Source of the DNA: Topomyia yanbarensis
Taxonomy: Eukaryota; Arthropoda; Insecta; Diptera; Culicidae
Direction: 5' to 3'
DNA: 64,000 nucleotides
Assembly: GCF_030247195.1 (NCBI RefSeq)
Contig: NC_080672.1
Span: forward strand, 96,916,113-96,980,112
The translations under genes were made by a program, and so were the position numbers. How positions within the stretch are numbered: the stretch's first letter is position 1; every line of letters begins with the position of its first letter. Below the pieces are notes generated by a model. That model saw nothing but the letters and a program-made list of their open reading frames with translations. It made no database searches and was not told where the DNA came from. Of this stretch, positions 10,565-21,809 are shown piece by piece.

Positions 10565-11333
10565 CGTTGCTGTTGTGCTATCTTATGACAAACGCCATTT
10601 TGGGGTAAACTGAGTTAAATATGCCATATTGTTGGTCTAAATAATCTCTACAAAATGGCGTTTTCGGAATTTTGACATCCTGCTTGGTTACTGAGATATA
10701 GCGTGAAACGTGCTGAGAAATTCTGTGATATTTGCCTTAAATGACTGTGTCTGGGCATTGGCACAAGTTATCTTGATGTATTAGATGTTTTTCTATGTAA
10801 AAATGTCTGAGAAACACAATGGCAAAATCATTTTCAAAATAAAAATACACGAAATGTGAGGAAAAAGCAATTTTAGTTTTAAACTGGAAATATAGCATAT
10901 TTGGCAACACTGTATCCAAAAATTATTATTTTTTCTAGTTTCCCTGACTCATTTCCTTTAAAATGCATCTCACCGATTGTTTATAGACTAAAAAAGCCAA
11001 AGAGATAAATAAAAGTTAATAATTGATGATTTTTTACTATGGACAATTTTCCAAGCACGATTATGACACGCCATACAAATTTTGTCATCAATACACACCT
11101 ATGACATGTATGAGTGCGACTTTTGTTTACATGTTTAGCAAAAACTCGTAATATAGTCAACCGATCTTCATAATATTTGAGAGATTAATACAGACTAGAC
11201 AAAATCATCAATTGTATTCTCTGAATTGATTCTACTATTTACCAATTGCAAGATATTCAATCTCAAACTTTCAAAATCGTTTTTCTCGAAATGTGCAAAA
11301 TGGCGCTTGTCATAAGATAGCACAACAGCGACG
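10565..11333. mobile_element. long-TIR DNA element, TIR CGTTGCTGTTGTGCTATC
   Basis: The first about 38 bases (CGTTGCTGTTGTGCTATCTT, ATGACAAACGCCATTTTG) are mirrored by the last about 38 with two mismatches. TACT lies immediately outside both ends (10561-10564 and 11334-11337), a possible 4 bp target duplication. The interior has no transposase frame. Confidence 0.7.
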
Positions 11334-11403
11334 TACTGTGATTACCAAATTTTTTTTTAAATAAAATCGTAATACTTGTTCCGCTTGCTTGCATTGTATG
11401 ACG

Positions 11404-11886
11404 TTATGCTCGTTTGGCTTCGGATTTTGACAGTTTATTTGCCTCGATAAAATGGGCCTTCGCTGTTCTACTACTATGAGTGTATGTAGGCAGAAGACTG
11501 TCCGCAGAGGAAACTGGAGTTGAATGACAATCAGGCATCGCAGACTTCTGTGGCATTAACTGGGATAGTGTGTTACAAATTTCCATCTCAATGTGGATTG
11601 ATGAACGTTTTAACTCTAATGGATGATTTGGCGAAGCGAGGGACGTTTTGTAGAAGGTTTCTAAACACGTGTCACATAGCCAAATGACATTTTTCGTGAT
11701 TGCGACAATACTAGCCTCTGTTAATCCTACACACTTGGCATGATACGTTTTACGATACCTTGCTTCACATACAGTGAACAGGTTCAATTTACAGTCGATC
11801 AGCGTATCACAGTTTTCGCATTCCATACTGAACAATAATAATTGCGAAGCAACAATCGTAACAGATTGAACTTCTACGATGTTCAA
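11404..11886 (-). CDS. small PHD-like zinc-finger protein, 160 aa
   Basis: An uninterrupted frame starts MNIVEVQSV. A second Met at residue 21 (MECENCDTL) puts the finger at the very N-terminus and may be the real start. Residues 21-80 follow a PHD-type layout: CENC, a cysteine before YRKTYHAKC, then WLCDTC. One expected cysteine of the second pair appears replaced (CEAR-Y), so the finger may be degenerate. The remaining 80 residues are Ser/Thr-rich without known motifs. PHD fingers normally read histone tails, but related fingers also occur in ORF1 of some insect LINEs, so this could be a host gene, a domesticated fragment or a LINE ORF1 remnant. No ORF2 is visible downstream on the minus strand. 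It lies just outside the TIR element at 10565-11333. Confidence 0.5.
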   Translation of the reverse strand: MNIVEVQSVTIVASQLLLFSMECENCDTLIDCKLNLFTVCEARYRKTYHAKCVGLTEASIVAITKNVIWLCDTCLETFYKTSLASPNHPLELKRSSIHIEMEICNTLSQLMPQKSAMPDCHSTPVSSADSLLPTYTHSSRTAKAHFIEANKLSKSEAKRA

Positions 11887-11993
11887 AATATTTCGATTTC
11901 CATTGAGCTCTAAAATGTTTCAAAAGGATAACATAAGCTTAAATGTTTTAAAAACCATAAAAAAGTATCCAACTTTGCACCACAGAATACGAA

Positions 11994-11999
11994 CTGAGC
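11994..11999 (-). promoter_or_regulatory. possible initiator TCAGTT
   Basis: On the minus strand GGCTCAGTTCG matches the arthropod initiator core TCAGT. It lies about 110 bases upstream of the PHD-like ORF start, in a GC-richer patch. The position is suggestive only. Confidence 0.25.
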
Positions 12000-12893
12000 C
12001 GGGCGCGCAAGGTTGACGCGAAAACGCACGCTACTGCCTCTCACGAGTTTCACGAACAGTCACGCTTAGAGCGGACTTCGTGGAAGCGGGAGTGGAAAAT
12101 TCTCCACCCAGTCTCAATCATTCTCTACCCACCGGATTCACAATCGCTCACGAGTTTTCACCTTACTTTCACGCCGCCAAGCAGAAGATTCAAGATTTAC
12201 CGTAAAGATCAGCCGCCGCAGTCTAATTTCAACTGCTGAAACGGATACTAGAACACGATCGCTCCTCTAGAACCCGATCGAGAAAGCTAAGTAGGTAGCA
12301 AAAATAGTTGCATTTTTTATCACTTTGTGTAATGGTCGCTATCAATCGTCAAATATGTCCTAAGTTTTCGCGTACTGTTTTAAATGTGGAATAAATTTGG
12401 TGCTAACTAATTCGTAAAAAAGTTACAAGTTCTCTTTTGCCTGGAAAAATCGTGAGATTATATAACGAAATTTTCATCCAGATGTGTGAAAACCACGCGG
12501 TCAAGCAGTTTAAAACACGGTAGCATACAGTATGAGTTCTATTGTTTGAACTAAGCTGTTCGATCGACATACATACCCAGTTGAATCGATTTTTAATGCT
12601 AAAGCGACGATAAGACTTTAAAATTAAAGGATTAGAAGTGGTTTTTTTACTCGTCAAGCACATTCCCGTTCAATGCGCAGTTGGTTCGGATCTCGGCAAA
12701 AAAGGAGGAAAATTTAAGAGAAAAATGTGAAAAAGATAATAATAGCATTTTTGTTGGCGTGCCCGCTGGGAACGGCTGCTGTCTGACTGTTGGTCACAGC
12801 TACCAACTAAACACCTACCGGATAGCTGTAACATTTCGGTTTTGACTTAGCTGCTTCGTTGTTATTGTTGTTCTTTTGTCACCGAGCAAGGCG
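12000..12893. other. GC-richer non-repetitive patch, possible untranslated exon
   Basis: 12000-12300 is CpG-containing and free of recognisable transposon sequence, unlike its surroundings. On the plus strand, CACCGAGCAAGGCG is followed by GTAAGA (GT at 12894), a good donor site. A non-coding first exon of a downstream plus-strand gene is therefore possible. The first such gene with an open 5' acceptor is at 32146. No transcript evidence is available. Confidence 0.2.
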
Positions 12894-12895
12894 GT

Positions 12896-14249
12896 AAGAA
12901 ATGGTGTGTTTATAATTAGTGACGAAAGAATACAGTGCGAGCGACGAAATACCATGCGCGAGATAGTTCGCGAGCAACAACAACAACAACCGTTGGGAGT
13001 GTGTGTGTGTCCGTTTGAATTTGATGGAAATTTTCTAAAAATATTGCAATATCGTTTGCCTTTTCAGAGAAGAGTTGTTTAGTGAGTGGAAACAAAATGG
13101 TCTTTCTACGAATCGATCAGAACTTTGTTTGTCATTTAGGTCGTTAATTTCTCATAACTTTTTCAAAAGAAAAGGGTGTATGATAATAGGATGACAATAA
13201 ACTGCTATTATGAAGGATGCACGTGGTAGCACGTATAATTATCAACCAAAACGCTCATTCAATTCTCAAAACAATTCAAATGAATGTGAGTGTAGAATGT
13301 AAGGTCAAGTTTATTGCTATGAAAATGCAACAGGAAAACTACGGTCAAAGTCAAGATTATTTGTACAGTGGTGCACATATATTATTTGCGTGACCATGAA
13401 AATGAATGTGAATGTGAAAAGTTATTTCAGAAACAAAGAGAATAACATCATCATTCCACTATATGACTCACAGAGTTAAATGGTTATCCCACACTTCAAA
13501 CTGCTGAAGGTCATAACCCAAAAGAACCCATTTGAAGGCTCCTGGAATCTGGACAATCCGATTCCAACCCATTTCGTATCGGTTCTTAGAACGACATTCA
13601 TTCATATGGGTGGACGAAAAGCTATCAGGAACAAAAACGTTTTGACGTTACGGCAACAGAACCTTGAACAAGAAACAAGTATTTTGTTACATATCGCATT
13701 TATCTGAAGAATGGGTTCAGCTATGTTATTACAAATTAATTTTCTGTCCGTATACTAACTAATTCACGACTTTATAAACATTTGTATAAATCTTATGTTG
13801 ATTCGTCATTACATTCATAGATTTGGAAGCATTTTTTGCTACTCGAGTACACGAAGTAGATAAAATTTAGGTTAAAACTATTTTTTCTCCACTAAGGAGA
13901 AAATTGTGTTAAATAACATTTGCGCGTAAAGAGCACAAAAGATATAACTAGATTAGGTATTGGAGAGGCGATTCGGGTTCCTTTCAGAATCCGACACTAA
14001 TATCGTGACAAGACTAAGTTAGCGCTGGATGGAAATTGGTTTTAAACAATTTTCTCCTTAAGTTTGGAATAGGCAAGAATCGAAAACGAAAAAAGCAGTT
14101 TTTTTCGTTTTCGATTTTTGCCCATTCTCTGTTCAACTTGTTAAGGGAGGAAGAATAGTTTTTACAAAAATTGATCTTCACTAAAGAGAAATACAGCACA
14201 GCACCTAGCTAAGCCAAATCAAATGTGTCGATGTCATTAGTTCTTATCA
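12896..14249. other. non-coding, one hairpin
   Basis: No coding frame with recognisable content. The frames at 12876-13082 and 13480-13707 look incidental. A strong hairpin at about 14072-14122 has arms GGCAAGAATCGAAAACGAAA and its inverse around GCAG. Its arm resembles the end of the foldback element at 39146-39320. Confidence 0.45.
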
Positions 14250-14429
14250 GCTTAAAATGAGTGGTTGTGGTCCGCTAGGAGGTTGATAACAGTGTATTAT
14301 CCGTGTGTCATCCGGCGGGTTGAAGTATCTCTACCAACAATAGATCCACTGGGTGCCTGTTCCCATGTCGTAAGAGGCGAATGAAAACAAGAGTCCTCAA
14401 GTCAAAGCGTTTCTCCGTGCCGAGAATAG

Positions 14430-14705
14430 AGATGGTCGGGTTTCAATTTTTTCGAACCCGAACCCGAGCGCATCAAAATTTGAAAACCCGAATCCGCCCC
14501 GAGCCCGAAATTATAAAATTTGAAAAACCCGAACCCGACCCGAGCCCGAACATTTTAAAACTTAAAAACCCGAACCCGACCCGTACCCGAGAATGAAAAT
14601 TTTGTAAAACCCGAACCCGACCCGACCCGAGAATTTTAAAATTTGAAAACCCGAACCCGACCCGAACCCGAAAATTTGAAATTTGAGAAGCCCGATCCGA
14701 ATCCA
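14430..14705. repeat. array of ACCCGAACCCGACCCGA units, left
   Basis: About six imperfect units of 38-42 bases, each with a GC-rich CCCGAACCCGACCCGAGCCC half and an AAATTTTAAAATTTG-like half. They form the subterminal part of the element at 14410-16901. Confidence 0.85.
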
Positions 14706-16649
14706 ACTTGCTAATACGGATAATCAACCAAAGATCTCGAAGATTTTTAATTCTAGGCACCCGAGCTGGACCCTTGACTCATCTAAGAATAGTAGAATCA
14801 CTCGAATCTGAAGTAGCACCATACGTATTGAGTTATATCTGCATATGGAAAAACAAATCACTACCGAGTAGAATCCGCATTTATATTTACTATTATTGAA
14901 CGTCAAATTTGTAACGTGCTGAGAAACTTGATAAATCATTGATATCTTAACCGGAAATTAAGTTAAATCGGCGGCCAACTCATGGGGAAACAGAAAGCTT
15001 AATAGTCACAGTTTCCAACAACCTTGCCCGTCGTAATTAAGCAAAATTTCTGATTTTTTATCAGAAACCATTCCTGCAAGGCAGTTTCGTATAATTTATT
15101 ACATGTATTAAATTAAGCTATGGCAATTGTCAATTCGTATTCGACAGTTAACATGCCGTCACCCACGTTACTGGTTGGAACGGTAAAACCTGTATCGAAG
15201 GGTATCAATCATTTTCTAACGTTATTTTATGCTTCAGATTATACGGTATGCGCACCAATAGAGATGCTTCGACATCTCCAATGGAGCTCTCGGAACGACT
15301 CCAAACTTAAAAATCAACAGAACACACAAAATTTTTGCGATCATTTCGTTAAGTTCGTGGAAATTCATGTATTTTCATGAAGGAATTCGGATCATGCAAC
15401 AGCTCAGCCCGGGAACAATCTGACAGAAAGTGCTTGTATCATATATGTACCACTGATTTGATAATGGTGCTATTATCCCATCACCATATGAGTGTCATGA
15501 ACAAGGAAACCTGGTGGAAGTGAAGCTAGGTTTAGGTCTGATGGAACAAAGACAGTTTCTAGAAAATAAATTTGGCCTAAACTATCTGCTTTTAAAAAAA
15601 TAATGTGCCCTTTTTAAATTTGAGCCGCCATAATGACACCAAAGTACCACCAAATTTATGAGTTCAAATCCTTATTTTTCCGTTACAGTTTATTGCAAGA
15701 ATTGCAAGAAATCTTTATCATAAACCTGCCTGCTCTGGAACATACTTACTTTATATACACGTACAATGCACCGGCTCTACCTATTCCTTCGAAGCCTTCC
15801 TGTTTCATCTCTGTTACTGCATATTGCTGTATTTTTAACGTTTGTATTGGCGTTTGCTTTTAAAAAAGCATCGGAATAAATATACTTTTTGACCGGTTTT
15901 TGAAAAAAATTGTTCAAAAAGAAATTTAATAAGCTTTACAACGTCGTATAAATGGTCAAAATTGATTTGAAACTACCGGAGTTATAGCAATATGAAGGAA
16001 AAAAGAGAATTTTGACGTATTTTAAAGACTTGTTCTATACAAAATGAAATATTACCTAATTAAATAGCCAAAACACGAATATTTTTAAACAGGTTACTTT
16101 ACGAATGATTTTAGAATAAAACTATCCAATTTAATTATAAATGTAATAAAAATTAGACATACTAGAGCGATTTTAGTTCTGGGGTACGAATGTACCCCAC
16201 AAAACCGTTTACGTAGAGAAAAAGTCGCCGCGGCCTAAGTATCGGTTTTAAAGTACTTGTCGAAATTTATATTCCATTATAGAAAGTTGAACCGATATTT
16301 TCCGATAAATTCCTGTTGACTTGGTTTATTACTAATTATCATGAAAAATAATACGCAAAGAGATTTTAGATGTGAAACACGTATTGTTGAATGATCTTTC
16401 ATGAATGTTCGTTTAAAAAAATAATTCACTCAGTTTGCGAATCGGAAGAGACGGAATTTTATGCAAGAATGAAAAAAGACAATATTTGAGCACCAGAAAA
16501 TACGACGAATTCTGGCGATTCAGAGGTGCTAACATTTGGTACGGTTATATGCGTCATCCACTCGTATTACGAAGTATAATTCACTACTACAAAAAAGACT
16601 GCGTTTTATGTATAGACGCAAACAGTGTCATGAAATGGATGGGTTGTTT
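14706..16649. other. interior of the CCCGA element, non-coding
   Basis: AT-rich sequence. The frames at 15120-15380, 15633-15863 and 16435-16683 have no recognisable domain and no hAT transposase signature. The function is unknown. Confidence 0.45.
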
Positions 16650-16901
16650 CGTTCAAAACCCGAACCCGACCCGACCCCGATAATTTCTAATTTGAGAAAC
16701 CCGAACCCGACCCGAGCCCGAAAGTCCAAAATTTCATAAACCCGGACCCGACCCGAACCCGAGAATTTCAAATTTGAAAACCCGGAACCCAACCCGAACC
16801 CGAGAAGCTTAAATTTACAGAAACCGAACCCGACCCGAAACCCGTCGGGTTCGGGTCGGGTCCGGGTTTCGGGTCCAAAAACCCGAACCCGACCATCTCT
16901 A
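16650..16901. repeat. array of ACCCGAACCCGACCCGA units, right
   Basis: Five to six units like those at 14430-14705. A local inversion near 16845 (CGGGTTCGGGTCGGGTCCGG) makes a hairpin just inside the terminus. Confidence 0.85.
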
Positions 16902-16918
16902 CTGTACAACAACTGCTG

Positions 16919-18260
16919 ATGATGAAATGTGTAGTGCTGTCATCGAGTATGGTTAGAATAGCTCAAATTAATCTTCAGCATAAACGTACAGCAACTATGA
17001 ATCTATCCCGCCTTGTGCAGGAAGAAAAAGCTTCCATAGCTTTGGTTGAAGAACCGTATTTCCATAAAGGATACTTCTATGTTGAGAAGCTACATAACTC
17101 CGTCTTCGTAAATTTCAACAAAAATGGCATGACAAATCCACGTGAAATGCCTCGTGCATGTATACTTGCGAATAGTGCTATTGACGCATGTCTTATATCC
17201 GACCTCACAACTCGCGATATTTGTGCTGTCACAGTAAATATGACTGATGACAACATAAACAAGAGATACGTCTATTGTTCGGCATATTCGCCGCATAATG
17301 AACCATCACCTTCTAATGATTTCAAAAGGGTTGTATCATTCTGTGGCAGAAATGGGTTTCCCCTCATAATCGGCAGTGATGCAAATGCCCACCACATAAT
17401 TTGGGGCAGCTCAGGTATCAATTTGAGAGGCACCAAATTCATGGAATACTTAAGTAGTACAAATCTGCTCTTTCTTAATGCAGGAAACCGCCTAACATTT
17501 GCATGAGCTGGTATAGAAGAGGTGTTAGATATAACTCTCTGTTCTGACGGTATTACGCATGAGTTGGTAAGCTGGATCGTACTAAACGAGCTCGAACCGT
17601 CGATATCTGATAATAAGTACATCGTCTTTGATCATTTAAACGTCTCACTAGATATCGTCACATATCGTAATCCAAAATCTACGAACTGGGACCTCTACGA
17701 AGAGGGATTGGCGACTAGGTTTCATGGGTATCTTCCGACGATTGAATCCGATTGAATCTCCAAGTAACTTGGATGAGGTCGTGGATAAAACCAGCTCATT
17801 CATAGTAGCAGCATACCAAGGGGCTTGTTCACTTCGAGTTATACGTGCTTCTAGAGGAACATCTTGGTGGAATACCGAACTTGTTCGATTCAAAAAGTTA
17901 TGTAGAAGAGCTTGGAATCGCAGACGCAGGGACGAGTCGGAGGTATTTAAGGTGGCTCGAAAAGCATACAGAACTGCCCTTCGATACTCTGAACGAAGTG
18001 GTTGGAAATGCCTCTGCACAAATGTCTTAAGTCTCAACGAGACTAGTAGATTAAATAAGTTACTTTCGAAATCGAAACACTTTCATGTCAGTTCAATTAG
18101 AACTGCTAATGGTGAATACTCGTCTGACGAAGATGTAGTACTCAACTGTCTTTTTGACACACATCCTTTCCAAGCTGTACGGAGCCATCACTGACCACTG
18201 CCCCTGAGTTCTTTTCAGGTAGTTCTGATTCTTGGGCATTTGCTCGTAGAATTGTGACAA
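16919..18260 (+). pseudogene. LOA-clade LINE endonuclease domain
   Basis: The first 195 residues read as an apurinic-type endonuclease: NLQHKRTAT near the start, LVEEPYF, then GSDANAHHIIWGSS with the catalytic Asp/Asn. A TGA at 17504-17506 replaces a sense codon (LTFA-stop-AGIEEVLDITLCS) and reading continues in the same frame. A frameshift near 17740 moves it to the frame that carries GTSWWNTELV and RKAYRTALRYSERSGWKC, the EN-RT linker. The block ends at TPEFFSGSSDSWAFARRI, just before where the RT core should start. The native enzyme nicks target DNA for retrotransposition; this copy cannot make it. Confidence 0.75.
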
Positions 18261-18309
18261 CCGATTCGATCAAATGGGCGATTGAAAGTTTTGCTCCGTT
18301 TAAGTCTCC

Positions 18310-18650
18310 GCGGAAAGAGGATATGAACACTTTACGCAAATTTTGAAAAAAGTTCTTACTTTTAGTCTTGCAACAGGATCCATTGCATTTGCGGGGCAAG
18401 AAATAACTGTAAAATTCATTCCCAAATCCGAGCCTTATGTGTTGTTAAGCAATGTTAATCCAAATAACACATCAATAGTGCTTTTCACGCAACGAAAGAT
18501 TACAACCAGAGCTCGTCCATTGCAGTTCTATGATTCTGAAATTAGTGTGGCAGATCAAATTAAGTCGACATCGATTTCAGAATCAAGAAAACTTGCATGG
18601 CCTTCGGCCAATGTAGACGGGCTTTCGGCAAATCTTGGTGACTGAAACCC
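18310..18650 (+). pseudogene. LINE reverse transcriptase, core deleted
   Basis: A piece of the N-terminal RT block (ending in EITVKFIPK) is followed at once by the C-terminal thumb-side text VNPNNTSIVLFTQRKI and LQFYDSEISVADQIK. The central palm, including the catalytic YADD box, is missing, so a deletion of several hundred codons joined these segments. Confidence 0.65.
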
Positions 18651-18769
18651 AAGCACATTCAGTGGATTTTTGGATTGTTTTGTGGCAGAAGGGAATGAAC
18701 ATAAAATCACTATATGTATTTCTGAAACAATAGGCACTTCCTTCTGCATACCGTCTTAAGGTTACTGAA

Positions 18770-19165
18770 CTCTGGAACAGTAACCCAATAGATCGTGAAA
18801 CTAGCCACACAAGACTATGGTCCCAAATTATGGCTGGAGATGAGTATACACTTGCTCCCAGTGACCTTACACTCACATGGTGTTTTCCTTTTAAAACTTT
18901 TGATGTGAGAATTCATCCTCGCGAGGAATGCCGGTCTGGCTGGCTGAAGCGACAACTCCAAGAATATGTAGTTTGTTATACTGACAGTTCTTTGTTGGAG
19001 AGCCGAGCCGGTGTGCTGGTGTCTATTGTCGTGAAATGAGATTTAACCAATCTCATTCGCTTGGTAGATACAGTGCCGTATTCCAAGCAGAACTCTTCGC
19101 GATTTTGTGTGGCGTACAATCAGCGCTTCAACAGGGAATTTGTGATAAAAGAATTTATTTTTGCT
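18770..19165 (+). pseudogene. LINE RNase H domain, first half
   Basis: VVCYTDSSLLESRAG is the first RNase H motif, with the catalytic Asp kept and the usual Gly changed to Ser. A stop follows, then frames carrying the middle of the domain up to the second motif FCSDS. There the composite element at 19167 interrupts it. Confidence 0.65.
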
Positions 19166-19166
19166 C

Positions 19167-20295
19167 TGACAGCTTTTTGCCTTTCTCATATAGAAAGGTT
19201 ATGCAATCACTCTGAAAAATGTCAACCTAATCCCGGCCCGGAGGGCCGAGTGTCATATCCCATTCGACTCAGTTCGTCGAGATCGGAAAAAGTCTGTATG
19301 TGTGTATGTATGTGTGTGTATGTGTGTATGTGTGTATGTGTGTATGTGTGTATGTGTGTATGTGTGTATGTGTGTGTATGTATGTGCGTATGTGTTAAAT
19401 AATATCACTCATTTTTCTCAGAGATGGCTGGACCGATTTGCCCAAACTTAGTCTCAAATGAAAGGTGCAACCTTCCCATCGGCTGCTATTGAATTTTGGA
19501 TCGATCGGAATTCTGGTTCCGGAATTACGGGCTTCAGAGTGTGGCCACACAGAAATTTCTCATATAAACTATAGGAAAAATTAAAAATAGAATTTTTATT
19601 TTTGATGCTAAATGTGTTCAAGGTGCATGAAACGTCGAGATTATATGCAAACTCGAAAAAAAATTTGACGACGATTCACCTTTTTGGATTTTGGCACATT
19701 TTTGCCTTTCTCATATAGAAAGGTTATGCAATCACTCTGAAAAACGTCAACCTAATTTTTTTTTCGACTCGCATAAGGTTTCTGGATTTTAACAGGGGCG
19801 TAGTTGATGGTTTACGGAGAGGGGTTACACCCCCCCCCCCCCCTATACTGTTCACTCCCCTCCTTTAAAAATCTCCTTAAATCAGCCCTCAGACCACCAC
19901 CCCATCCAGCCCTCATACCTCTCCCTTTCAACCCCATCATCTTTAAACCACCACTATATCACAAAGCATACCAATTTAAGCTGGGGAGTCGTTCGTTCAT
20001 GGGACTTTCGCCCTCCTCACATACCCACCCCCGCATGACAAAATGAGTTAGCAAGCAGATAACATTGATCTAATGCTGATTAGGCTAATGGAGTATGATA
20101 TTTTTTTGTTTCAAGTGTTTCACCGTCGACACGTAGCTCATCAAGTTCGTGGCTGGCATACCATTGTGTATAAGTGCAAAGTGTACTAAGAATGTAATGG
20201 ACATTTCCACAATTATGTTGAACATAAAAAGCCTCCGTGCCATAGTTTAGAGAAATGAGAAAGGCACAATTGCACCGTTAGGTGGATTAAAACAG
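19167..20295 (+). mobile_element. GCCTTTCTCAT repeat element, copy B
   Basis: Near-identical to 1367-2393 in order and content, with the same inverted ends and the same internal restart (about 19703). It differs by a longer (GTGTAT)n tract and a C-run at about 19831. It sits in the RNase H domain of the LINE. As in copy A, its right end abuts a minus-strand SINE. Confidence 0.75.
19294..19396. repeat. (TGTGTA)n microsatellite
   Basis: Perfect and near-perfect TATGTGTG units for about 100 bases inside element copy B. Confidence 0.9.
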
Positions 20296-20460
20296 GTTTT
20301 TTATTTTGAGGTTTTTACCTTTGAGTCAATCACCTTCTCTCGAGAGAAATCTCTTTGGAAAAATCTAACCCTATGTGCGGGATTAGGAATCGAACCCAAG
20401 TGAGCTGCGTACAAGGCAATCGATTTACCAACTACGCAATGCCCGTCCCTTGGCACATTC
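20296..20460 (-). mobile_element. tRNA-derived Feilai-like SINE
   Basis: On the minus strand it begins GGGACGGGCATTGCGTAGTT and continues GGTAAATCGATTGCC (box-A-like) and GGGTTCGATTCCTAATCC (box B), then GCACATAGGGTTAG, AGATTTCTCTCGAGAGAAGG, and a short 3' end GTAAAAACCTCAAAAT. The two polymerase III boxes make a tRNA origin clear. Inserted SINEs of this type are transcribed by pol III and mobilised by LINEs. Confidence 0.75.
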
Positions 20461-20479
20461 AGACTTCCCTGATAGCACT

Positions 20480-21130
20480 TAATTCGCAAATTCAAGATTG
20501 AAATTAGTAAACGCTTGTCGGAGTCAAACCGAAGAACATAGCATTTCAATTTCGCCTTCTATGAGTACCTGGTCATTCTGGTATTACTGGAAATGAATGG
20601 GCGGCCGAATTGGCTAGAGTTAGCACTGCGAGTGACTTCCTTGGTCCAGAACCAGTTCTACCACTGTCGATAATTTGGATAATGAACAAGATTCGCTCTT
20701 GAGCTGCATCCGAATATACCAACCATTAGCGTAGCTTGCATGTTTGCGTTCAAACGAAAACTTTTCTACCGGATGTGATTCCGAAAATGAATTTGCTGTA
20801 TTTTTCCAAGTACAATTGCAGACTGGATGTGATGTGATGTGATGTGTTTTAAAGCCACCATCAGCTCAAGGTTTTTAAGTTCCAAGTACAATTGCAGACT
20901 GGACCTTGCAAACTCAATTATGACATGACCACTATTCAGCGCGCTGAGTATTATTCGTGTGATCTTTGGGAATCCGATTACGGAACTTCATATCATTTGA
21001 TATGTAACTGCCCTGCAGTAATGCAATTGCTTGGTTCTCCTTACCTATCTACAGAGGGTTGAAACTCAAAGATTAGCGAACTTTCAAGCTGCTTAAACTT
21101 TAATAGAATTTGAAAGTTGGTTATGCCGCT
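20480..21130 (+). pseudogene. LINE RNase H second half and 3' domain
   Basis: ANSRLKLVNACRSQTEE resumes the RNase H domain, and VPGHSGITGNEWAAELARVS is its last catalytic block. Later pieces (CNCPAVMQL in the 3' region) match the Cys/His-type tail of LOA elements. Several stops and shifts are present. At 20807-20903 a 22-base segment (beginning CCAAGTACAATTGCAGACTG) is repeated around a short GATGT-rich insert. Confidence 0.65.
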
Positions 21131-21809
21131 ATTGAGGGATGAGAAACCGGCCGACCACAAAATGAGGACCATCGTCGATTCGAACGAAACTTTGAAGTTG
21201 AGTTCGGTTTATGAATCTCCTTGATTTTCTCTGACAATTGCAATGTTTTGATAGAAGAGCAATTTTTTAAAAGGGTATAGACATTTCTACGTGCATTAAT
21301 TTCAAAAAAAAAATTGTTCGATTGCTGTATTTTATACAGCTAAACTTACTGAGTTACAGAACGAGTTACAGGGAATGAAAATTTCTGTACAATTAACATA
21401 TACACTGAAAAAATGTTGTGTCATTTTTCATAAAAAACAAAAATTTGTGTTGAAAATTTAAATTGCAAAAAAAAACATTTTTTTCAAATTTTTTATATTT
21501 TATCAACAAAAACGTAAAGAGAAAAGGCACATTTTGAATATGATTGTATGAAGGAACTTATCGGTAAAAAAGTTTTTCTAAGAATAACTTTATACATGTT
21601 TTCAAATTCCATGCTGAGTGACATACAAAACTACTGGTTTACAATATCGCCTTGATGTCGAAGAGAAAGTTACAGGAAATGTTGTAAGTCTTTCGATAAA
21701 CCTATTGTTGTTGATGTTAAAACAAAATTTAAAATATATATAAAGGGTTCCAACGTAAAAAAACAGTTGTTTGTCATTTTTTTAGAAAGATGGGTGAACT
21801 TTTGTACAT

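Larger units (their letters stand above)
14410..16901. mobile_element. 2.5 kb element with CCCGAACCCGACCCGA terminal arrays
   Basis: The left end begins TAGAGATGGTCGGGTTTC and the right end finishes GAACCCGACCATCTCTA, its inverse. Each end continues into an array of CCCGAACCCGACCCGA separated by AT-rich spacers. LINE 5' sequence lies on both sides, so the element sits inside the LINE. The TAGAGATGG...CGGGT end resembles hAT-type termini. I see no clear 8 bp target duplication and no transposase in the 1.9 kb interior, where several short frames have no known domain. Confidence 0.6.
14250..21130 (+). mobile_element. broken LOA-clade (Lian-like) LINE with nested insertions
   Basis: Collinear plus-strand pieces of one LINE are visible: 5' region (14250-14408, containing CCCATGTCGTAAGAGGCGAA), endonuclease (16919-18260), remnants of the reverse transcriptase (18310-18650), RNase H first half (18770-19165), and RNase H second half with the 3' domain (20480-21130). 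The EN-RT-RNase H order is diagnostic for LOA-type elements. The element is inactivated by stops, frameshifts, loss of the RT core, a 2.5 kb insertion in its 5' part and a 1.3 kb composite insertion in RNase H. Confidence 0.75.

Noticed and set aside
17724..18194. Considered as an independent 156-residue gene.
   Set aside because: It is the frameshifted continuation of the LOA-clade endonuclease and linker beginning at 16919.
20365..20455. Considered as a functional tRNA gene because of box A and box B.
   Set aside because: The cloverleaf is not maintained and the sequence continues into a SINE body with an internal GAGAAATCTC element and 3' tail. It is a tRNA-derived SINE.
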